This document shows positions 46,735 to 58,868 of a stretch of DNA of 64,000 bases, piece by piece (positions within the stretch are counted from its first letter, which is position 1; every line of letters begins with the position of its first letter). The notes beneath the pieces were generated by a model. It searched no databases. It saw only the letters and a list, made by a program, of their open reading frames with translations, and had not been told where the DNA came from. Position numbers and translations under genes: made by a program. Source of the DNA: Ceratopteris richardii (lineage: Eukaryota; Streptophyta; Polypodiopsida; Polypodiales; Pteridaceae); contig MU260053.1 in assembly GCA_020310875.1 (NCBI GenBank), forward strand, positions 1,374,501-1,438,500, read 5' to 3'.

Positions 46735-48190
46735 ATATGGTCAAAGATGATGAAGAACCTCAGAACTATGATGAAGCTAAAGGCAAGAAGCAATGGGAAG
46801 AAGCAATGGAAGAAGAGTTCAGCGCACTGGAGGAGAACAAGACATGGGAACTTGTTCCTAAACCAAATGGTAAGAAATGGGTTTTCAAAGTTAAGAAACT
46901 TGCAGATGGAAGGATAGCCAGATACAAAGCTAGACTGGTTATCAAGGTCTATGCTCAGACGCATGGCATAGATTACGACGAGACGTTTAGTCCGGTGGCA
47001 AAGATGTCAACCATAAGGACAGTGATTGCTATAGCAGCATCAAAAGGATGGAAGCTAAGTCAGCTGGATATCAAGAATGCATTTCTGAATGGATATATAT
47101 CATATGAAGTTTACATGGAACAACCTGAAGGGTTTGTAAGTTCCAGATACCCAAATTTTGTTTGCAGATTAAGAAAAGCACTTTATGGACTGAAGCAAGC
47201 TCCAAGAGCTTGGAATTACAGACTTGTGAAATATCTCAATGAACTTGGATACCAAAGTTCGAAGGCAGATGCAAGTTTATTCATCAAGAAAATAGAAGAA
47301 GGTATGATCTACATTTTTATTTATGTGGACGACATTATAATTACAGGAACCTCAGATGAAGGAATTAAAGAAGTAAAGAGATTGCTTGAAAAGGAGTTTA
47401 AGTTCAGTGATCTAGGAAAGTTATCCTACTTTCTTGGAATGGAAATCACATACACAGATCATGGTGTATATGTTTTGCAAGAAAGGTATCTCCTAAACTT
47501 ACTGAAGAAGTTTAATATGGAGAATTGCAGAGAAGCTTCAACACCGCTTGAAGTAAACCATAAACTCAGTAAATATGATGGAGCAGAGTTTAAAGATATG
47601 AGGAAGTATCAGTCGTCAGTGGGAATTCTAATTTATGCTACACTAACACGACCGGATCTTAGTTATGCAGTGGGAGTTTTCTCACAGTTCATGCATTGTC
47701 CGAAGGATCAACATTGGGTTGCAGGACATAGAGTTCTTAGATATATCAAAAGAACTATAAAAGAAGGATTATATTATCCTTATACGTCAGCTATAAAGCT
47801 GAGAGCATTCAGTGATTCAGACTGGGTAGGAAGTCAAGATGACAGAAGATCAACACATGGGTATATGATATACCTAGGAGATAAGCTAGTGAGCTGATGT
47901 TCAAAGAAACAACACACAGTGGCTTTATCATCAACAGAAGCCGAATATAAAGGACTTGTAGAAGCAGCCAAAGAAGTAATATGGATGCAGACCTTGTTCA
48001 AAAGCATGGGTATTGATCAAGGTATACCTATCATACATGGAGATAATATGAGCTCGTTGTATCTTGGAGCAAATCCAGTATTTCATGCAAGAACAAAGCA
48101 CATAGAGATTCAGTATCATTTCCTAAGGGAAAAGGTAATGGAGAAGGAGATAGAAATAGTATACACTCCAACAAAAGATCAGATTTAGAT
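46735..48190 (+). pseudogene. Element D, reverse transcriptase and RNase H
   Basis: Copia RT: KTWELVPKPNGKKWVFKVKK, ARLVIKVYAQTHGIDYDETF, LRKALYGLKQAPRAWNYRLV, active site YVDDIIITG, FSDLGKLSYFLGMEI. RNase H: SDSDWVGSQDDRRSTHGY, LSSTEAEYKGLVEAAKEVIW, RTKHIEIQYHFLREKV. About 480 residues in all. In sequence it is closer to usual plant copia elements than fragments F and G are. Confidence 0.9.
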
Positions 48191-48297
48191 ATTTTGACAA
48201 AAAGCTTGGATGGAACAAAGACAAGCAGATTCAAAGAAATGGAAGGTATAAAAGAAAGAAAAATATATGAAGGACAGGAAGAGTCAAATTAGTGATT

Positions 48298-48307
48298 GAG
48301 GGGGAGC
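48298..48307 (+). other. Element D, polypurine tract
   Basis: GAGGGGGAGC directly before the 3' LTR start TGTTGAAG. Confidence 0.85.
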
Positions 48308-49555
48308 TGTTGAAGAATCACTCACGAATTTGACCTACAGACAAAGAAAGATAATGAAAAGCAAAATCAAAGTATCCAGAAAATCAAAGCCTTAGTGAAG
48401 GGTCAAATTCACGATCGCAATGTACAGCGCAGAATCTTCCAGAATCAGAGTTTGTTAGAGTTTGTTACACCGGATCAAAACTGTATATAAAGAGAGACGA
48501 GGACAGAAAGACAGGGAGTGATAGAAGAGCGCGTAGCACGTTGGTTTGAATCGAGCGCATATAGAGATTAAGAATAGGTTTAGAAGACGCCAGAGATCGC
48601 ATAAGAAAAGATGAATAACAGAAACCTGAAATGTCAGGTATTCATCTGAGAGAGATGGTATTACGAAACTACTCAGTATAGGAGAGTTTCTATAGCTTGA
48701 GCAAGAAGAGGCCAAGCTAGTTTGTACACATCTTCTCTAATAGAAAACACATGTTCATGTGGAAGTTTTATGCGCATTCTTCGTATGTGAAGGAATCTGA
48801 GTATTTTCATGTTACAGTATAAAGTTAGTTAACAGTTACACTTCGTTCAGTAAACATGTTTCCGGTACCTTCTCTGTAAAGGAATGTTTCGGTCAATTAT
48901 AGTTTTCTCAGTAAACGAATTTTTCGGTCAGTTACAGTTTTCTCAGTAAACGTATTTTCCGGTAGAACAACGAAGTATATCTCGCAGAATAAATTAAAGC
49001 TTTGTATGAGAGATAGCTTATCTTATAGCTAGACATCTCTACTATTAGTTCATCAAAGATTTCGGTGGAATGGATATGTACACACAGTACAAAGTCTGAC
49101 CGAAAAGTTCTGAACCAGAGAAGTTTTTTCTTTAAACTTCACAAAGAGTTCATTCAGTGAAGGAAGTTCACGCATCACTTCCTTACTTCTTGTATATTCA
49201 CTTGAAGTGATCATAAATAGAATCGTAGTTGATTCTGGTAAGATTCTGGTATAATTACGGTGACAGTCTGGTGACAGTCCGGTGAAGTTCTAGTGGAATT
49301 TTTCAGTAAATTTAAAACGCAGTCTCATACATTTGAGTGACAGTAATTTTGCTAAGCTACCGTTGATTATGGAGGTGTTCTAATATCGTTCTAGCTTAGC
49401 ACTTTTTCAGTGGTGCAGCAAATTCCGCAGGCTTGACAAGGTTCAAGTCTTTGCCGCGTCGACCATAACAAGTGGTATCTATGCTATAATACCGAAAGTG
49501 GTATCATAGCCAAAGTACTACCATCAGTGGTATCAGAGCGAAAGTATCACCAACA
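48308..49555 (+). repeat. Element D, 3' LTR
   Basis: 1248 bases, the same ends as the 5' LTR, followed by TCTTG of the target duplication. Confidence 0.96.
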
Positions 49556-49560
49556 TCTTG

Positions 49561-50122
49561 ATCCCTGTGCTTAGTTCTTACCCTTTCCTCTCCTTGGCTT
49601 CTTAGTTGAGATCTTTTGCATGGTGGAGAGCATAGGCCTTTGTGCATGTAAAATTTCTTTGGGAACCCACTTGTGGAATCGACCTTGTTGAGATGCAACT
49701 AATTTCTTAGGCACCTAAACGTGTTGGATACCTTGTGGTTGAGTTTTTCCTAGTTGCTTGGTTCTTCTTTTGGCATGTTTGGCTTGGCTAGATAGGAATT
49801 GTTGTGGCAAGGCTGGTGGTTGCTCTCCTTTTTGTACCCAGATCTGCGTCATGCCCGGAACTGACCTCTTGTTGAATGGCATCGTTCTATTTGTGATAGC
49901 AGTTGTCTTGAACTGTTGTGCATGCCTTTGTGGTGGAACTAGAGTGGATGCATTATTCTTTGAAGAAGAAGAGAGATCTGCTCGCCTTGGATCATGTTCT
50001 TCCATGCTTGACTCCTGCATCATAGAGTTGGTGACGCATACAAAATCTTCTTCTCTAAGATTCGGCTTAGAAGAACTAAGAGAGTGTGTGATACTTGGAT
50101 TTTTGAGCATGCAATTTTCGAA
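49561..50122 (-). other. Element C, region between second protease and D insertion
   Basis: Weakly coding, Ser/Gln/Lys-rich on the minus strand (SSSSKNNASTLVPPQRHAQQ and similar), about 180 residues with no domain recognised. It continues, across element D, into the region that holds the Argonaute fragment. Confidence 0.4.
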
Positions 50123-50820
50123 TTATATTGTAATGCATTGGTCATGTACCCAAACTTGAAGAAGTTGACTTCTTAGGTTTAAATTGACTGCATGGTCATA
50201 GATCCAATCTTGACCCAAGATAAGTGGTTCGGTGAGGTCCTCATCTTGACATACTAGCATTTTGACGGTCATTGGGACATCCTGAAGGTAGATGGGAAGC
50301 TCCACCTTGCCCAAACAAGGGGTTTCCGCACCTCCCACACCTATGAGATAGGCTTCTATGGGCTTGATGTTCAAGTGCACGTCTTGGCAATATGAAAATC
50401 GAACTGTACTAGTTGTTGCACCTGAGTCAATTAAGGCTCTCACAGTCCTAACACTCTTTCCTTGTCCTAACTCTATGGTCACAAAGGGGCGTCGGTCGAT
50501 TATTTGAGAAGTAATTATGCCCGATTTTTGGCATATGTCCATGTGATATTTTGGGGCTTTCGGGTTGACATCTAGGCCTAGTCGCCTTAACTTATTTTTC
50601 CTAATGTGCTCTCTGGCCTCTGCCTGTGCCTCTTCTCTAACTTTTAACTCTTCTTCTTTTCGCTTCTTAGCAGTGTTCAGTCTCATTAGCATATCCTCTG
50701 TAAGAGGCTCTTCATATAGCTTGACTCTGCATCCACTAATATAATTTGGCAAGATATCACCTTCTAAAGTGGCCAATCGAACCATAGATGCATGTTGCCG
50801 CTCGTAGCCTCGTCTCACCT
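50123..50820 (-). pseudogene. Element C, integrase tail plus second retropepsin-like domain
   Basis: It opens with the integrase C-terminal end (GDILPNYISGCRVKLYEEPLT, as in element A) and a charged helix. A retropepsin-like fold follows: VTIELGQGKSVRTVRALIDSGAT with a DSGAT catalytic loop, then the AYLIGVGGAETPCLGKV strand and LILGQDWIYDHAV, the ILG-W closing motif. The first protease of the element is at 54490-54790. Here the catalytic loop is better kept than in element A, so the domain is unlikely to be a chance resemblance. Confidence 0.72.
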
Positions 50821-51900
50821 AAGCGTTCTAAATCAAAGATCCTGGAGGACAACTCATGTCCATTCCACTCATGCTCTTGTGCTACCTTTAAAGCTGGGAT
50901 TAGGAAATCTAATGGTAGCACAACGTTCTGGCCAAAGACCATTTGAAATGGGGTGGCATTGAGTACCATTTCGTAGGCAACTCGATAAGCCCAAACAGCA
51001 TGATGAAGTTGTTTGTCCCAATCAGAGCGTTTATTATTTACCAATTTTGTCAATACATTACATAGGATCTTATCTGTGCTCTCTGCTTTTCCGTTAGCTT
51101 GTGGGTGATAGGGGCCGACTTCTTATGTATCACCAAGAATTCTTGGAGAAGATTTTGAATGACTTCATTCAAGAAGTGTGTACCTCTATCATTGACTAAC
51201 TCTATTGGTAATCCATATCTTGTGAACACGTTCTCGAATAAGAACTTAGCCGTAGTCTGAGCATCATTCTTTGTGGTGGCTTTCACTTCTACCCACTTGG
51301 TCAGGTAATCTGTGGCTACAATAATGTATTCAGCATGGGAGTTTCTAGCTAGGGGTTTAATAGGACCTACAAAGTCTATACCTCATTTTGAAAATGCATG
51401 TCCTCCCATCATTGGTCTCAAAGGCATCTCATCTTTTCTTATCGGATATTGTGCACGTTGACATGCGTCGCATTTCTTCACATAGGTATGTGCATCCATA
51501 TGAAGAGTGGGCCACCAATGTCCTGAGAAGAGAATGGTCTTGATTACTCGGTCAGGACCAAAATGTCCACCTGCAACACCACTGTGTGTAGTTTGTAAGA
51601 CCTTTAAATAATCTAATTCATGAACGCATAGTCTTAAGTTACCATCTTTGCCTCTACGATATAGGTTTTCTCCTACTAAGGCATAGTCCTGAGCCTCTTG
51701 CTCCATGCTTCTTCTTCTTGCTAGACTAGCCTCTTTGTGTAATGTCCCTAATCTCATGAATTCTACCAATGGAGCACTCCAATCACGAATTAACGACACT
51801 TGATAAAGGGTAGCATGCTCCACTGGGGGTTTTTCTTGGCAGCCTGGACAATTCTTAATCACTCATGTATTTCTTTATCCATACTAGGCCAACACACTCC
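50760..51900 (-). pseudogene. Element C, integrase
   Basis: H2C2 zinc region (THSGVAGGHFGPDRVIKTIL, CDACQRAQYP), core with ELVNDRGTHFLNEVI, AYRVAYEMVLNATPFQMVFG, and the C-terminal LERLGETRLRAA stretch, all closely parallel to element A. A second H2C2-like word (CPGCQEKPP) lies upstream. Confidence 0.82.
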
Positions 51901-52309
51901 TAAACATTTTAGATTCTGCAATGTTTGTTGTTTAGAATAGTGATTTCCTAGCAATCCTTCATGGGCTTTTTGCAACCAACTACTATGTTCATCGTCCTTG
52001 ACACAACAAGCTAGTACACCTTCTGTATCTTGTTTGTACATCCTTCCTGCCAATATGTGATATTTTTGTGATTTTACAATTTCATCTTTGTTTGTTTTCA
52101 CATTCTTATTTGCGGGTCCAAAGGTTAGGACAGATACCAACTTATTTGCCCATTTAGGCACAACCTCCAAATTGAACAGATAGGCGTTGGGTAGGTCATC
52201 AAACACTCCTTGAGGTGACTCTTCTGAAGTAATGCAAGAAAGGTGATGAGGTGACTCTCCTGAAGTAATGCGAGAAAGATGATCTGCCCAGAGGTGCGTT
52301 CTACCTTTT

Positions 52310-53570
52310 CTAACAACAACTTCAAAGTCATATTCCATTAGTAAGGGGAACCATCTTACTAAACATCCTGTATTGCAAGGTTTATTGACCAAATACAATA
52401 AGGCTTGATGATCACTAAAGAACTTGAATTTGTTGGCCAATAGGTAGTGTCGAAACTTCTTCACAGCATATACCATCCCTAAGCCCTCTCGCTCTGTTGT
52501 GGTTGGATGCATCCACATGGACATGGACATTTCCTTCACATGTGGGTTGTGCTAGCACACATCCTATGGCGCGATTGGATGCATCCACATGGACATGAAA
52601 TGGTTTAGTCCAATCAGGAGTGGCCAGTATTGGTGCTGTGCACAAACGTCTCTTCAACTCATTGAAGGAGTGTTCACATTCATCGTTCCACTCAAAATTT
52701 GTCAATAAGGCATAAAGAGGTCTAGCTATGATCACATACATGTGGATAAACCTATGGTAATATTCACTATGGCCCATAAAGGCTTGTACCTCTTTAACAT
52801 TCCTTGGCCTCGGCAACTCCGCCATAGCTTTGACTTTTTCCTCATCTGTTGATATTCCATTCTTAGAAACAATGTGACTTGAGATTTTACCTTTTCGAAC
52901 CATGAACATGCACTTTTCTAGGTTCAGACAAACTCGATATTCTCTGCACTTATTGAAGATCTATCTAAGCTCAAGGATGTGGTGTCTTCTTACTTGGGAA
53001 TGAGCACATAAATCGTCCACATATACTTCTAAGCTCTTTCGCAAGAACTCTTTGAAGACATGACACATAAGCCTTTGGAATGTTGCAGGTGCATTGGTGA
53101 GCCCAAATGGCATCACACGAAATGCAAAAATTCCCCACTCTATGGCAAAGGTCGTTTTGTGCTGATCTTCTGGGGCAATAGCTACTTGGTTCTAACCTGA
53201 AAATCCATCAAGAAAGCTATAAACTTCCTTGCCTACCACATGCTCCAATAGGAGTTCCGTGATTGGAAGCGTATAACTATCTCTGATCATAGCGGCATTA
53301 ACTTTTTAAGGGTTAGTACACACTCGCAACTTCCCATTCTTCTTAGGTACCACTACAATGGGGGACACTCATTCAGTATGCTCAATCTCATAGATAAATC
53401 CAGCTTCAATTGGCCTGTTAATTTCTTCTTTTATTTTAACTGCATAAGTGTCATTATATGTGTAGGGCTTTTGTTTGGTGAGCTTGGCATTAGTGGTCAT
53501 GGGAATTGTATGAGAGCATATTCTTGGATCTACCCCCTTCAAGTCTCTATAGTGCCATGCAAACACGTCC
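52310..53570 (-). pseudogene. Element C, reverse transcriptase and RNase H
   Basis: The pre-RT motif MFAWHYRDLKGVDPRICSH is followed by AGFIYEIEHTE and, leftwards, RT core segments matching those of element A. These include the SHIVSKNGISTDEEKVKAM motif and RNase H with HVHVDASNRAIGCVLAQP and REGLGMVYAVKKFRHYLLANKF. A short duplicated stretch with HVHVDASN lies at the RNase H start. It is older and more decayed than element A. Confidence 0.8.
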
Positions 53571-55080
53571 CTATATTCCCTTCATAGAGCTACAAGCTCT
53601 ACTTCTTCTTTTGCACTTAGGTCATCTCCTATGTACATACATCTCTCTTCATTTCCTTCAATGGTTACTACAATTTTTTTGGTCTTTTCTTTGTTATCAT
53701 ATGCTTCTCCTATGATGCTCTCTCTCTTAGGCATTTGTACCAAAATTTTTTGATCTTCCACTTCAGATTTCTTGAAGTTTTCTGGTACTTCGAACAATGA
53801 TTCCTCCTCTTCTTCTTTCACAACTTCTCTTTTCTTTTTCTTTTGACTGCTCTCACTTCCATCCTTTGAATTTACCGTTTTAATGCTTGTGAGAGGTTCT
53901 TCTTCTTTTTGCGTAAATACTCCTATATCTTCTAGATAGTGCTTCTCAGAATTAAAGCAACTATCCATCACAATGGACTCTAGATCGTCATCATTCTCTT
54001 CTTCTTCTATGAAGTCATTAGGGTCGCATTCTTCTAGCAAGGGCTGACACATGAACACTGAAATATCATAACCCTCCTCATTACAATGAGTGTCCACTGT
54101 TCTTCATTGACAGTAATGTCCATGGTGGCTAGGATTTTTGCCCAACCAAGAGGCTCGAATTCCTCATCTGGAAATATCATCGGTGTATAGACTGGGTCTT
54201 TAACTGGTCTATCCCCTTGAGAATTTCCTTCTTCTCTTGCTTTTAAGCATTTTTCCTCTTCCTCTGCGACCTTGCACATCCACAAGTGAGTATCTTCATG
54301 CAGCCATGATGGATCAAGTGAACTTTGAGAATGCACAGAGATAGAATCCTCTTTCGCTTTGTGGATAGGATTCCACTGTAGGGGTGGTACATCTCTGAAG
54401 GTGTAATCCTTTAAATTGACATTGGTGGTGACCCCTAAGTGTTGTAAGTACAAGGAATTGGTTCCCCAATCCTGTACTATTTGCAATTGTCATAGGAAGG
54501 GTCTTCCTAGGATCATCTCATAGACATTATTTTTCTCAAAGTCACATATAGCAAATGTATGTTCAAACTCTACACGACAGGTGGTTAGAGTTATCCCTTC
54601 TAGCAATCCTAGAGGTCTTTCAAAATGACCGTCTCCCATTTGAAGCTTCATTCTAGTTGGTCTTAATGTGGGTTTGCCCCATCGCTTCCACAAGGAGGTG
54701 GTCGCAATAGCAACACCAGCGCCTGAATCTATGATTGCTTTGGTTGTGTAACCTTGGTAGATGATTGGAAGATAAGTATTACCTTCTTCACCCTCACACA
54801 TGTCCCCTATTTTGTCTAGCGGTATCTCTAGAACTTTTTGCTTAGAGCTTGCTTTTGGCATATTGGAATCAAGTTTTGGGACATGATCCTTCACATGATT
54901 CCATAGCTCAGGTTTTGCTTTGAGCAGCTCTTCTATAGTGAGAAGACATTGAACCTTAGTGTTCTTCACGACATCAGTGTTCCTTGGGACCACTGAGTCT
55001 TCATGTCTCACCAGTATTATGGGAGCTCTAATCTGAAGAGATTCAGATTCCCATGGGCCAGTGAATTGTGGCAACTCTTG
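53570..55080 (-). pseudogene. Element C, protease and linker
   Basis: First retropepsin: AIIDSGAGVAIATTSLWKRWG to EMILGRPFL. After it comes QIVQDWGTNSLYLQHLG and an acidic linker of about 300 residues with SLFEVPENFKKSEVEDQKILVQM, matching A's linker (DVPANFKTYEVEDRLLLKI). Confidence 0.8.
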
Positions 55081-55349
55081 TAAAGAATTAGATTCAAAAT
55101 CTAATCTTTCATCTTCTTGTTGCTCTATTTGGTCTCCATAGATAGAAGGAATGTCTTAGGGAAATTGATCATGAAGATCATCAATCTCAGAAATAGGAGG
55201 GGGATTACCCTTCTCCTTGGCCCATTTCTCTTCTTGTATTTCCCGCAAGAATTCTTGAGAGTAGTGTTGAATTGAAAGAGGTGATCCCTTATCCACGGAA
55301 TTAGGAACATAAGCTTTCATTGGTGGTGAGCTTTCTCTTTCAATAATTG

Positions 55350-56760
55350 GTTGAGCCTATGGAGGTAAAGAAACCTGTGGCTTGTTTACCAATTGCTCTA
55401 ACCTCTCTATTATGCCCTGGAAATGCAAATTCGGTTTGACGGGGTTTGTCTGATTGAACTTTTGACTAGTCTTGAGCATAGCTTGAGCTAGTTCTACCAT
55501 TTTCATGCACATTTTTGTCCGTTCAATCTCTAAATCTGCTCTAGGATAACTCTTGTCTAGGTTTGCAGTTGTTGGCCCTTCTTGAAGTCGAGCCTGGTAG
55601 GCCTTGAACATCATGTCCATGCCTTCTGGGGTTGGATCTGCAAGAACAAACCTTGGTTGTGGTTTATTTACAATGGGTGGTGGGATGGAATGAGGTGGAG
55701 TGGATGGAGTTTCGTCATGCGAGGGATTTTGAGATGCAATGTCTTCTATTTTTGTTTTTGCTTCTTTCAAGCTTTCTTCTAGCTCTGATAACTTTTTATT
55801 CCACTTGCTATTGGCCTTCTTTCTGGTATCTTTCCATGTTCTTGTTTTCCTCTTACTAGGCTCTCCTGATTCACTCGACTCCGATTGCTCTGCTAGTTTA
55901 TCTTGTTTTGATGCTTGTGCTCTAGTGACAATGTGTATAGGAGCCACATTATTGCTACTTGAACTTGAATCGACCACTAAGCCTACCACATTAATGGGTG
56001 TAACCTTAGGCGCACTAGAGGGGTTTCTTGGACAATCTCTGGGGAGGTGATCTTTGCCACACTCAGGACAAAAAGCTTGTATTGTGATGTTCTATCCTTG
56101 TCCTAGAGTTGGTGAGTGGGGACATTCACGAATGAAATGGTCACCCTCACACCTAAAACATGATCCTCTAGGGGCTTGTGGTCTCATTTGTCTCAATTGG
56201 GGCCTACGGTTAGGATTTGTGTACATGACATTGGAGTATTCTGGCTCCCAATTTTGTTCCATAGGTGGTGCCTCATATTGATATGGATAAGTCTCACTAT
56301 GTTCAGGTGACTCTATGTAATAAGCATGTGGACTACCTTCATGGAAGTAGTTTGAACTATGAGCATGAGAGTCATTCTCTGAGATCAGTGGGGTCACTGG
56401 CACGAATGCTCTATTAAGGTTCTCTTCTGCCACTGCATACTTAACTGGAATTACATTGACATGCACTGGTGGTTGGTTTTCTAGGATTGATTGTGGCATA
56501 TATGATGACTAATATTGTTTTTGTGGTCTATAATATGGCTGTTGGTATTGGCTCTGATACCTACCTTGTTGGTAAGGTTGCTGATAATTCTGTCTAATAG
56601 CCTGTCTATTGTATGGACAATCTTGAGTCGTGTGATTCGTGTATTTTCTCTCAGTAGTGCAATATGGAGCATTCCTTTCTCTCATGTTCTGGTTGTGCAA
56701 TGGGCATGCATTAGCCATGTGGTCACCTCCACAAGTATAACACTGACACCTACAGGTTTC
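55350..56760 (-). pseudogene. Element C, gag remnant (nucleocapsid part)
   Basis: Contains zinc knuckle CFRCEGDHFIRECP, a partial second knuckle near MANACPLHNQN and APYCTTERKYTNHTTQDCPYNRQ (compare YCTLERKWTNHTREDCFYNTQ in A), and a Lys/Glu-rich tail. The capsid part found in A is not seen to the right, so C has lost most of gag or always lacked it. Confidence 0.75.
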
Positions 56761-58256
56761 CCCTTACGAAAAGACATTTCTGAGTCATTTGTGTTAGAGC
56801 TTAGCACGTAAGGATAACCACTTAGTTGTTGTGCCCAAGACTAAGCTGTCTGGTTGACACTTCCCTCAGAAGATCTAATGCTTTATCTATCCTTGCCTAG
56901 GTGTCTACCAAATCTCAGGTTCATAAGCTTTGGTTAAGAGTCCAAAATTTCCCCTTGGTATGGTTCAAAATCCTTTGGAGTCCCCTTGGGTTCTTGGTCC
57001 TACCTGAGGGTCAACTTCAAATTACTCTATCTAAAAATCGATGCCTTATAGAGCTATGGAGCTCAAAAAATGGACTTTTGATGAAAAAGTTATGTCAAAT
57101 CAGGCTTCTGGGGGTCAAAACAGGCAAGCAAATCCTTTTGGAAAAATCATGATTTTGTGTGAAAATCACGATTTTGGGGGTCTGAAAATCGCGATGCCGA
57201 GCTCTTATGAAAATCGCGATTTTGTGAAATCATGAAAATCGCGATGCTGGACAGTTATGAAAATCGCGATTTTGAGTAATCCCCAAAAATGCAATTTTGA
57301 ATGAAAATCGTGAAAAATGCAATTTTGGTTGAGAATCGTGAAAAACGCGATTTTGAGTGAGAATTGTGAAAAACGCGATTTTGAGAATGATCACAAAATC
57401 GTGATTTTGAATGAAAATCATGTTTTCTCAAAATCGTGTTTTTGACATGAAAACCACGATTTTGAATGAAAATTGTGTTCGGTCAAAATCGTGTTTTTGG
57501 TCTGAAAATCGCGATTTTGAGAATGACCAAAAAATTGCAATTTTGATTGAAAATCGTGTTCTAAAAATTGCGATTTTGTACCTTAGTGAAAATCATGTTT
57601 TTTGAAAATCGCGATTTTGGATGAAAGTCATGTTTTTGAAAATCACGATTTTGGAGCCACAGAGAAGCGTGTTTTCACAAAATCGTGTTTTTGGCTAAAA
57701 ATCATGATTTGTGGTTGCGATTTTGAGCCCACTGAAAATCGTGTCTTCTCAAAATCATGTTTTTGAGAAATTTAGAGAATCGCAATTTTGAGCACAACCA
57801 GAGAATCGTGATTCTAGGAATGACCTCAGAATCGTGTTCTTTTCAGAAAGCTTTTAGGCGGGAAATAGAAAATTGCAATATTTTGAAAAATTTGAATTTC
57901 ATGAAAATCGCAATTTTCAATCAGAATCGTGTTTTTTGGTGAGAAATTCAAATTTTTGAGCTTCAAGCAATGGCGAGCTCCGTATATGCAGAAAATCATG
58001 AAAAAACACAGGTGCTTGCTCCCGGTTGCACTTCCTAACTCCTTTTCACACAATAATGCATGAAAAATGGTATGAAAATGGTGAAAATGCACTAAAAAAA
58101 AAGAAATTTCTATGAAGATGAAGATGGATGATGATGGTGATGATGAAGATGAAGAAGATAAAATCAGAAAATGAACAAAAATAACATTTTTTTTTACCTT
58201 CCAACGTCGTAAATCTACGATCTTACTGTCACAACACTCGTCCTCGAAGTTGTCTC
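56761..58256 (-). other. Element C, untranslated leader with hairpin words
   Basis: No gene. From about 57140 to 57960 it is packed with imperfect repeats of AAAATCGCGATTTTG and AAAATCGTG words, related to the leader satellite of element A but less regular. 58107-58165 is a GAT/GAA trinucleotide run. Confidence 0.75.
57140..57960. repeat. Irregular array of AAAATCGCGATTTT-type palindromes
   Basis: About two dozen short dyads spaced roughly 25-40 bases apart. The words ATCGCGAT and AAAATCGTG recur throughout. Confidence 0.85.
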
Positions 58257-58275
58257 CATGGCAACGGCCCCAAAA
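58257..58275 (-). other. Element C, primer binding site
   Basis: The minus strand reads TTTGGGGCCGTTGCCATGG a few bases inside the LTR, a close relative of element A's GGCGCCGTTGCC. Confidence 0.6.
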
Positions 58276-58280
58276 TTTGG

Positions 58281-58868
58281 TGTAGCTCAAGTGTAAGCAC
58301 CACCTCCTTTACTTGTCAATCCGCGGAGACGTGAGGACTGGTATGAAGACCATGAGCAAGTGAAAGCACACAAACATGCACACACATACACACACACACG
58401 CACAAGGCAAGATCAAAGAAAGGAACAATGGAAGGACTTGATTACACAAGAGTTCTCTTACAAAAGATCTATTCTCTAACCAGCTAACCTCAAAAATGAG
58501 CTCTCTAGCTCTTTTTATAGTTTTTTGAGTAGTTTTGGTCCGATCCAGACCTTGTGTCCGGCCTCGTTAAAAATTAGGTTCCAGGGCTTATTTGAGTGCT
58601 CAAACGAAGTCTAAAAATTATGAAAATTGGTAGGATGATACTTCTAATACTCCTCAAGTTGAAGGACTCCTTGGCTTGAAAAAAATGGAGTTACAAAAAT
58701 AGAAAATGGTATTTACAATGGTTTTTAGTAATGAAAATCATTATTTTTGTAAGGGATTCTTTTGAAATTTTGACATGTACTTCTTAGAGCTCCTTACTTG
58801 CTCCCTCTTCTTGTGTGTCCACTTCTTTGATGCACTTTTGTGCTTGTCCTTGACCTTCAGCGTCAACA
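58281..58868 (-). repeat. Element C, 5' LTR
   Basis: TGTAGCTCAAG to GCGTCAACA, 588 bases. A TATA box (minus CTATAAAAAG) lies at 58511-58520 and a CA-rich run at 58370-58402. Confidence 0.93.
58511..58520 (-). promoter_or_regulatory. TATA box of element C 5' LTR
   Basis: Minus CTATAAAAAG followed by GAGCTAGAGAGCTC, as in LTR E. Confidence 0.6.

Larger units (their letters stand above)
42748..49555 (+). mobile_element. Element D: Ty1/copia LTR retrotransposon, nearly whole
   Basis: LTRs of 1254 and 1248 bases (42748-44001 and 48308-49555), initiator-Met-type PBS, gag, protease, integrase, reverse transcriptase, RNase H and polypurine tract, all in the expected copia order on the plus strand. 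A perfect 5-bp target duplication TCTTG (42743-42747 and 49556-49560) shows clean insertion into element C. The LTRs differ at about 3%, the youngest of the elements measurable here (roughly 1 Myr at a fast plant rate, more at slow rates). It is almost full in outline, with about half a dozen breaks. Confidence 0.96.
40532..58868 (-). mobile_element. Element C: Ty3/gypsy LTR retrotransposon carrying an Argonaute fragment
   Basis: LTRs at 40532-41127 and 58281-58868, polypurine tract beside the left one, PBS beside the right one, so the element is on the minus strand. Order: leader with AAAATCGCGATTTT-type repeats, short gag remnant with zinc knuckles, protease, RT, RNase H, integrase, second retropepsin-like domain, then a 3' region of about 2 kb that holds an Argonaute gene fragment and is split by copia element D. 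Flanks CACTG and CACCG look like a target duplication with slight decay. The LTRs differ at about 6-7%. Heavily broken (a dozen or more places), and much of the capsid region is missing. Confidence 0.92.
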
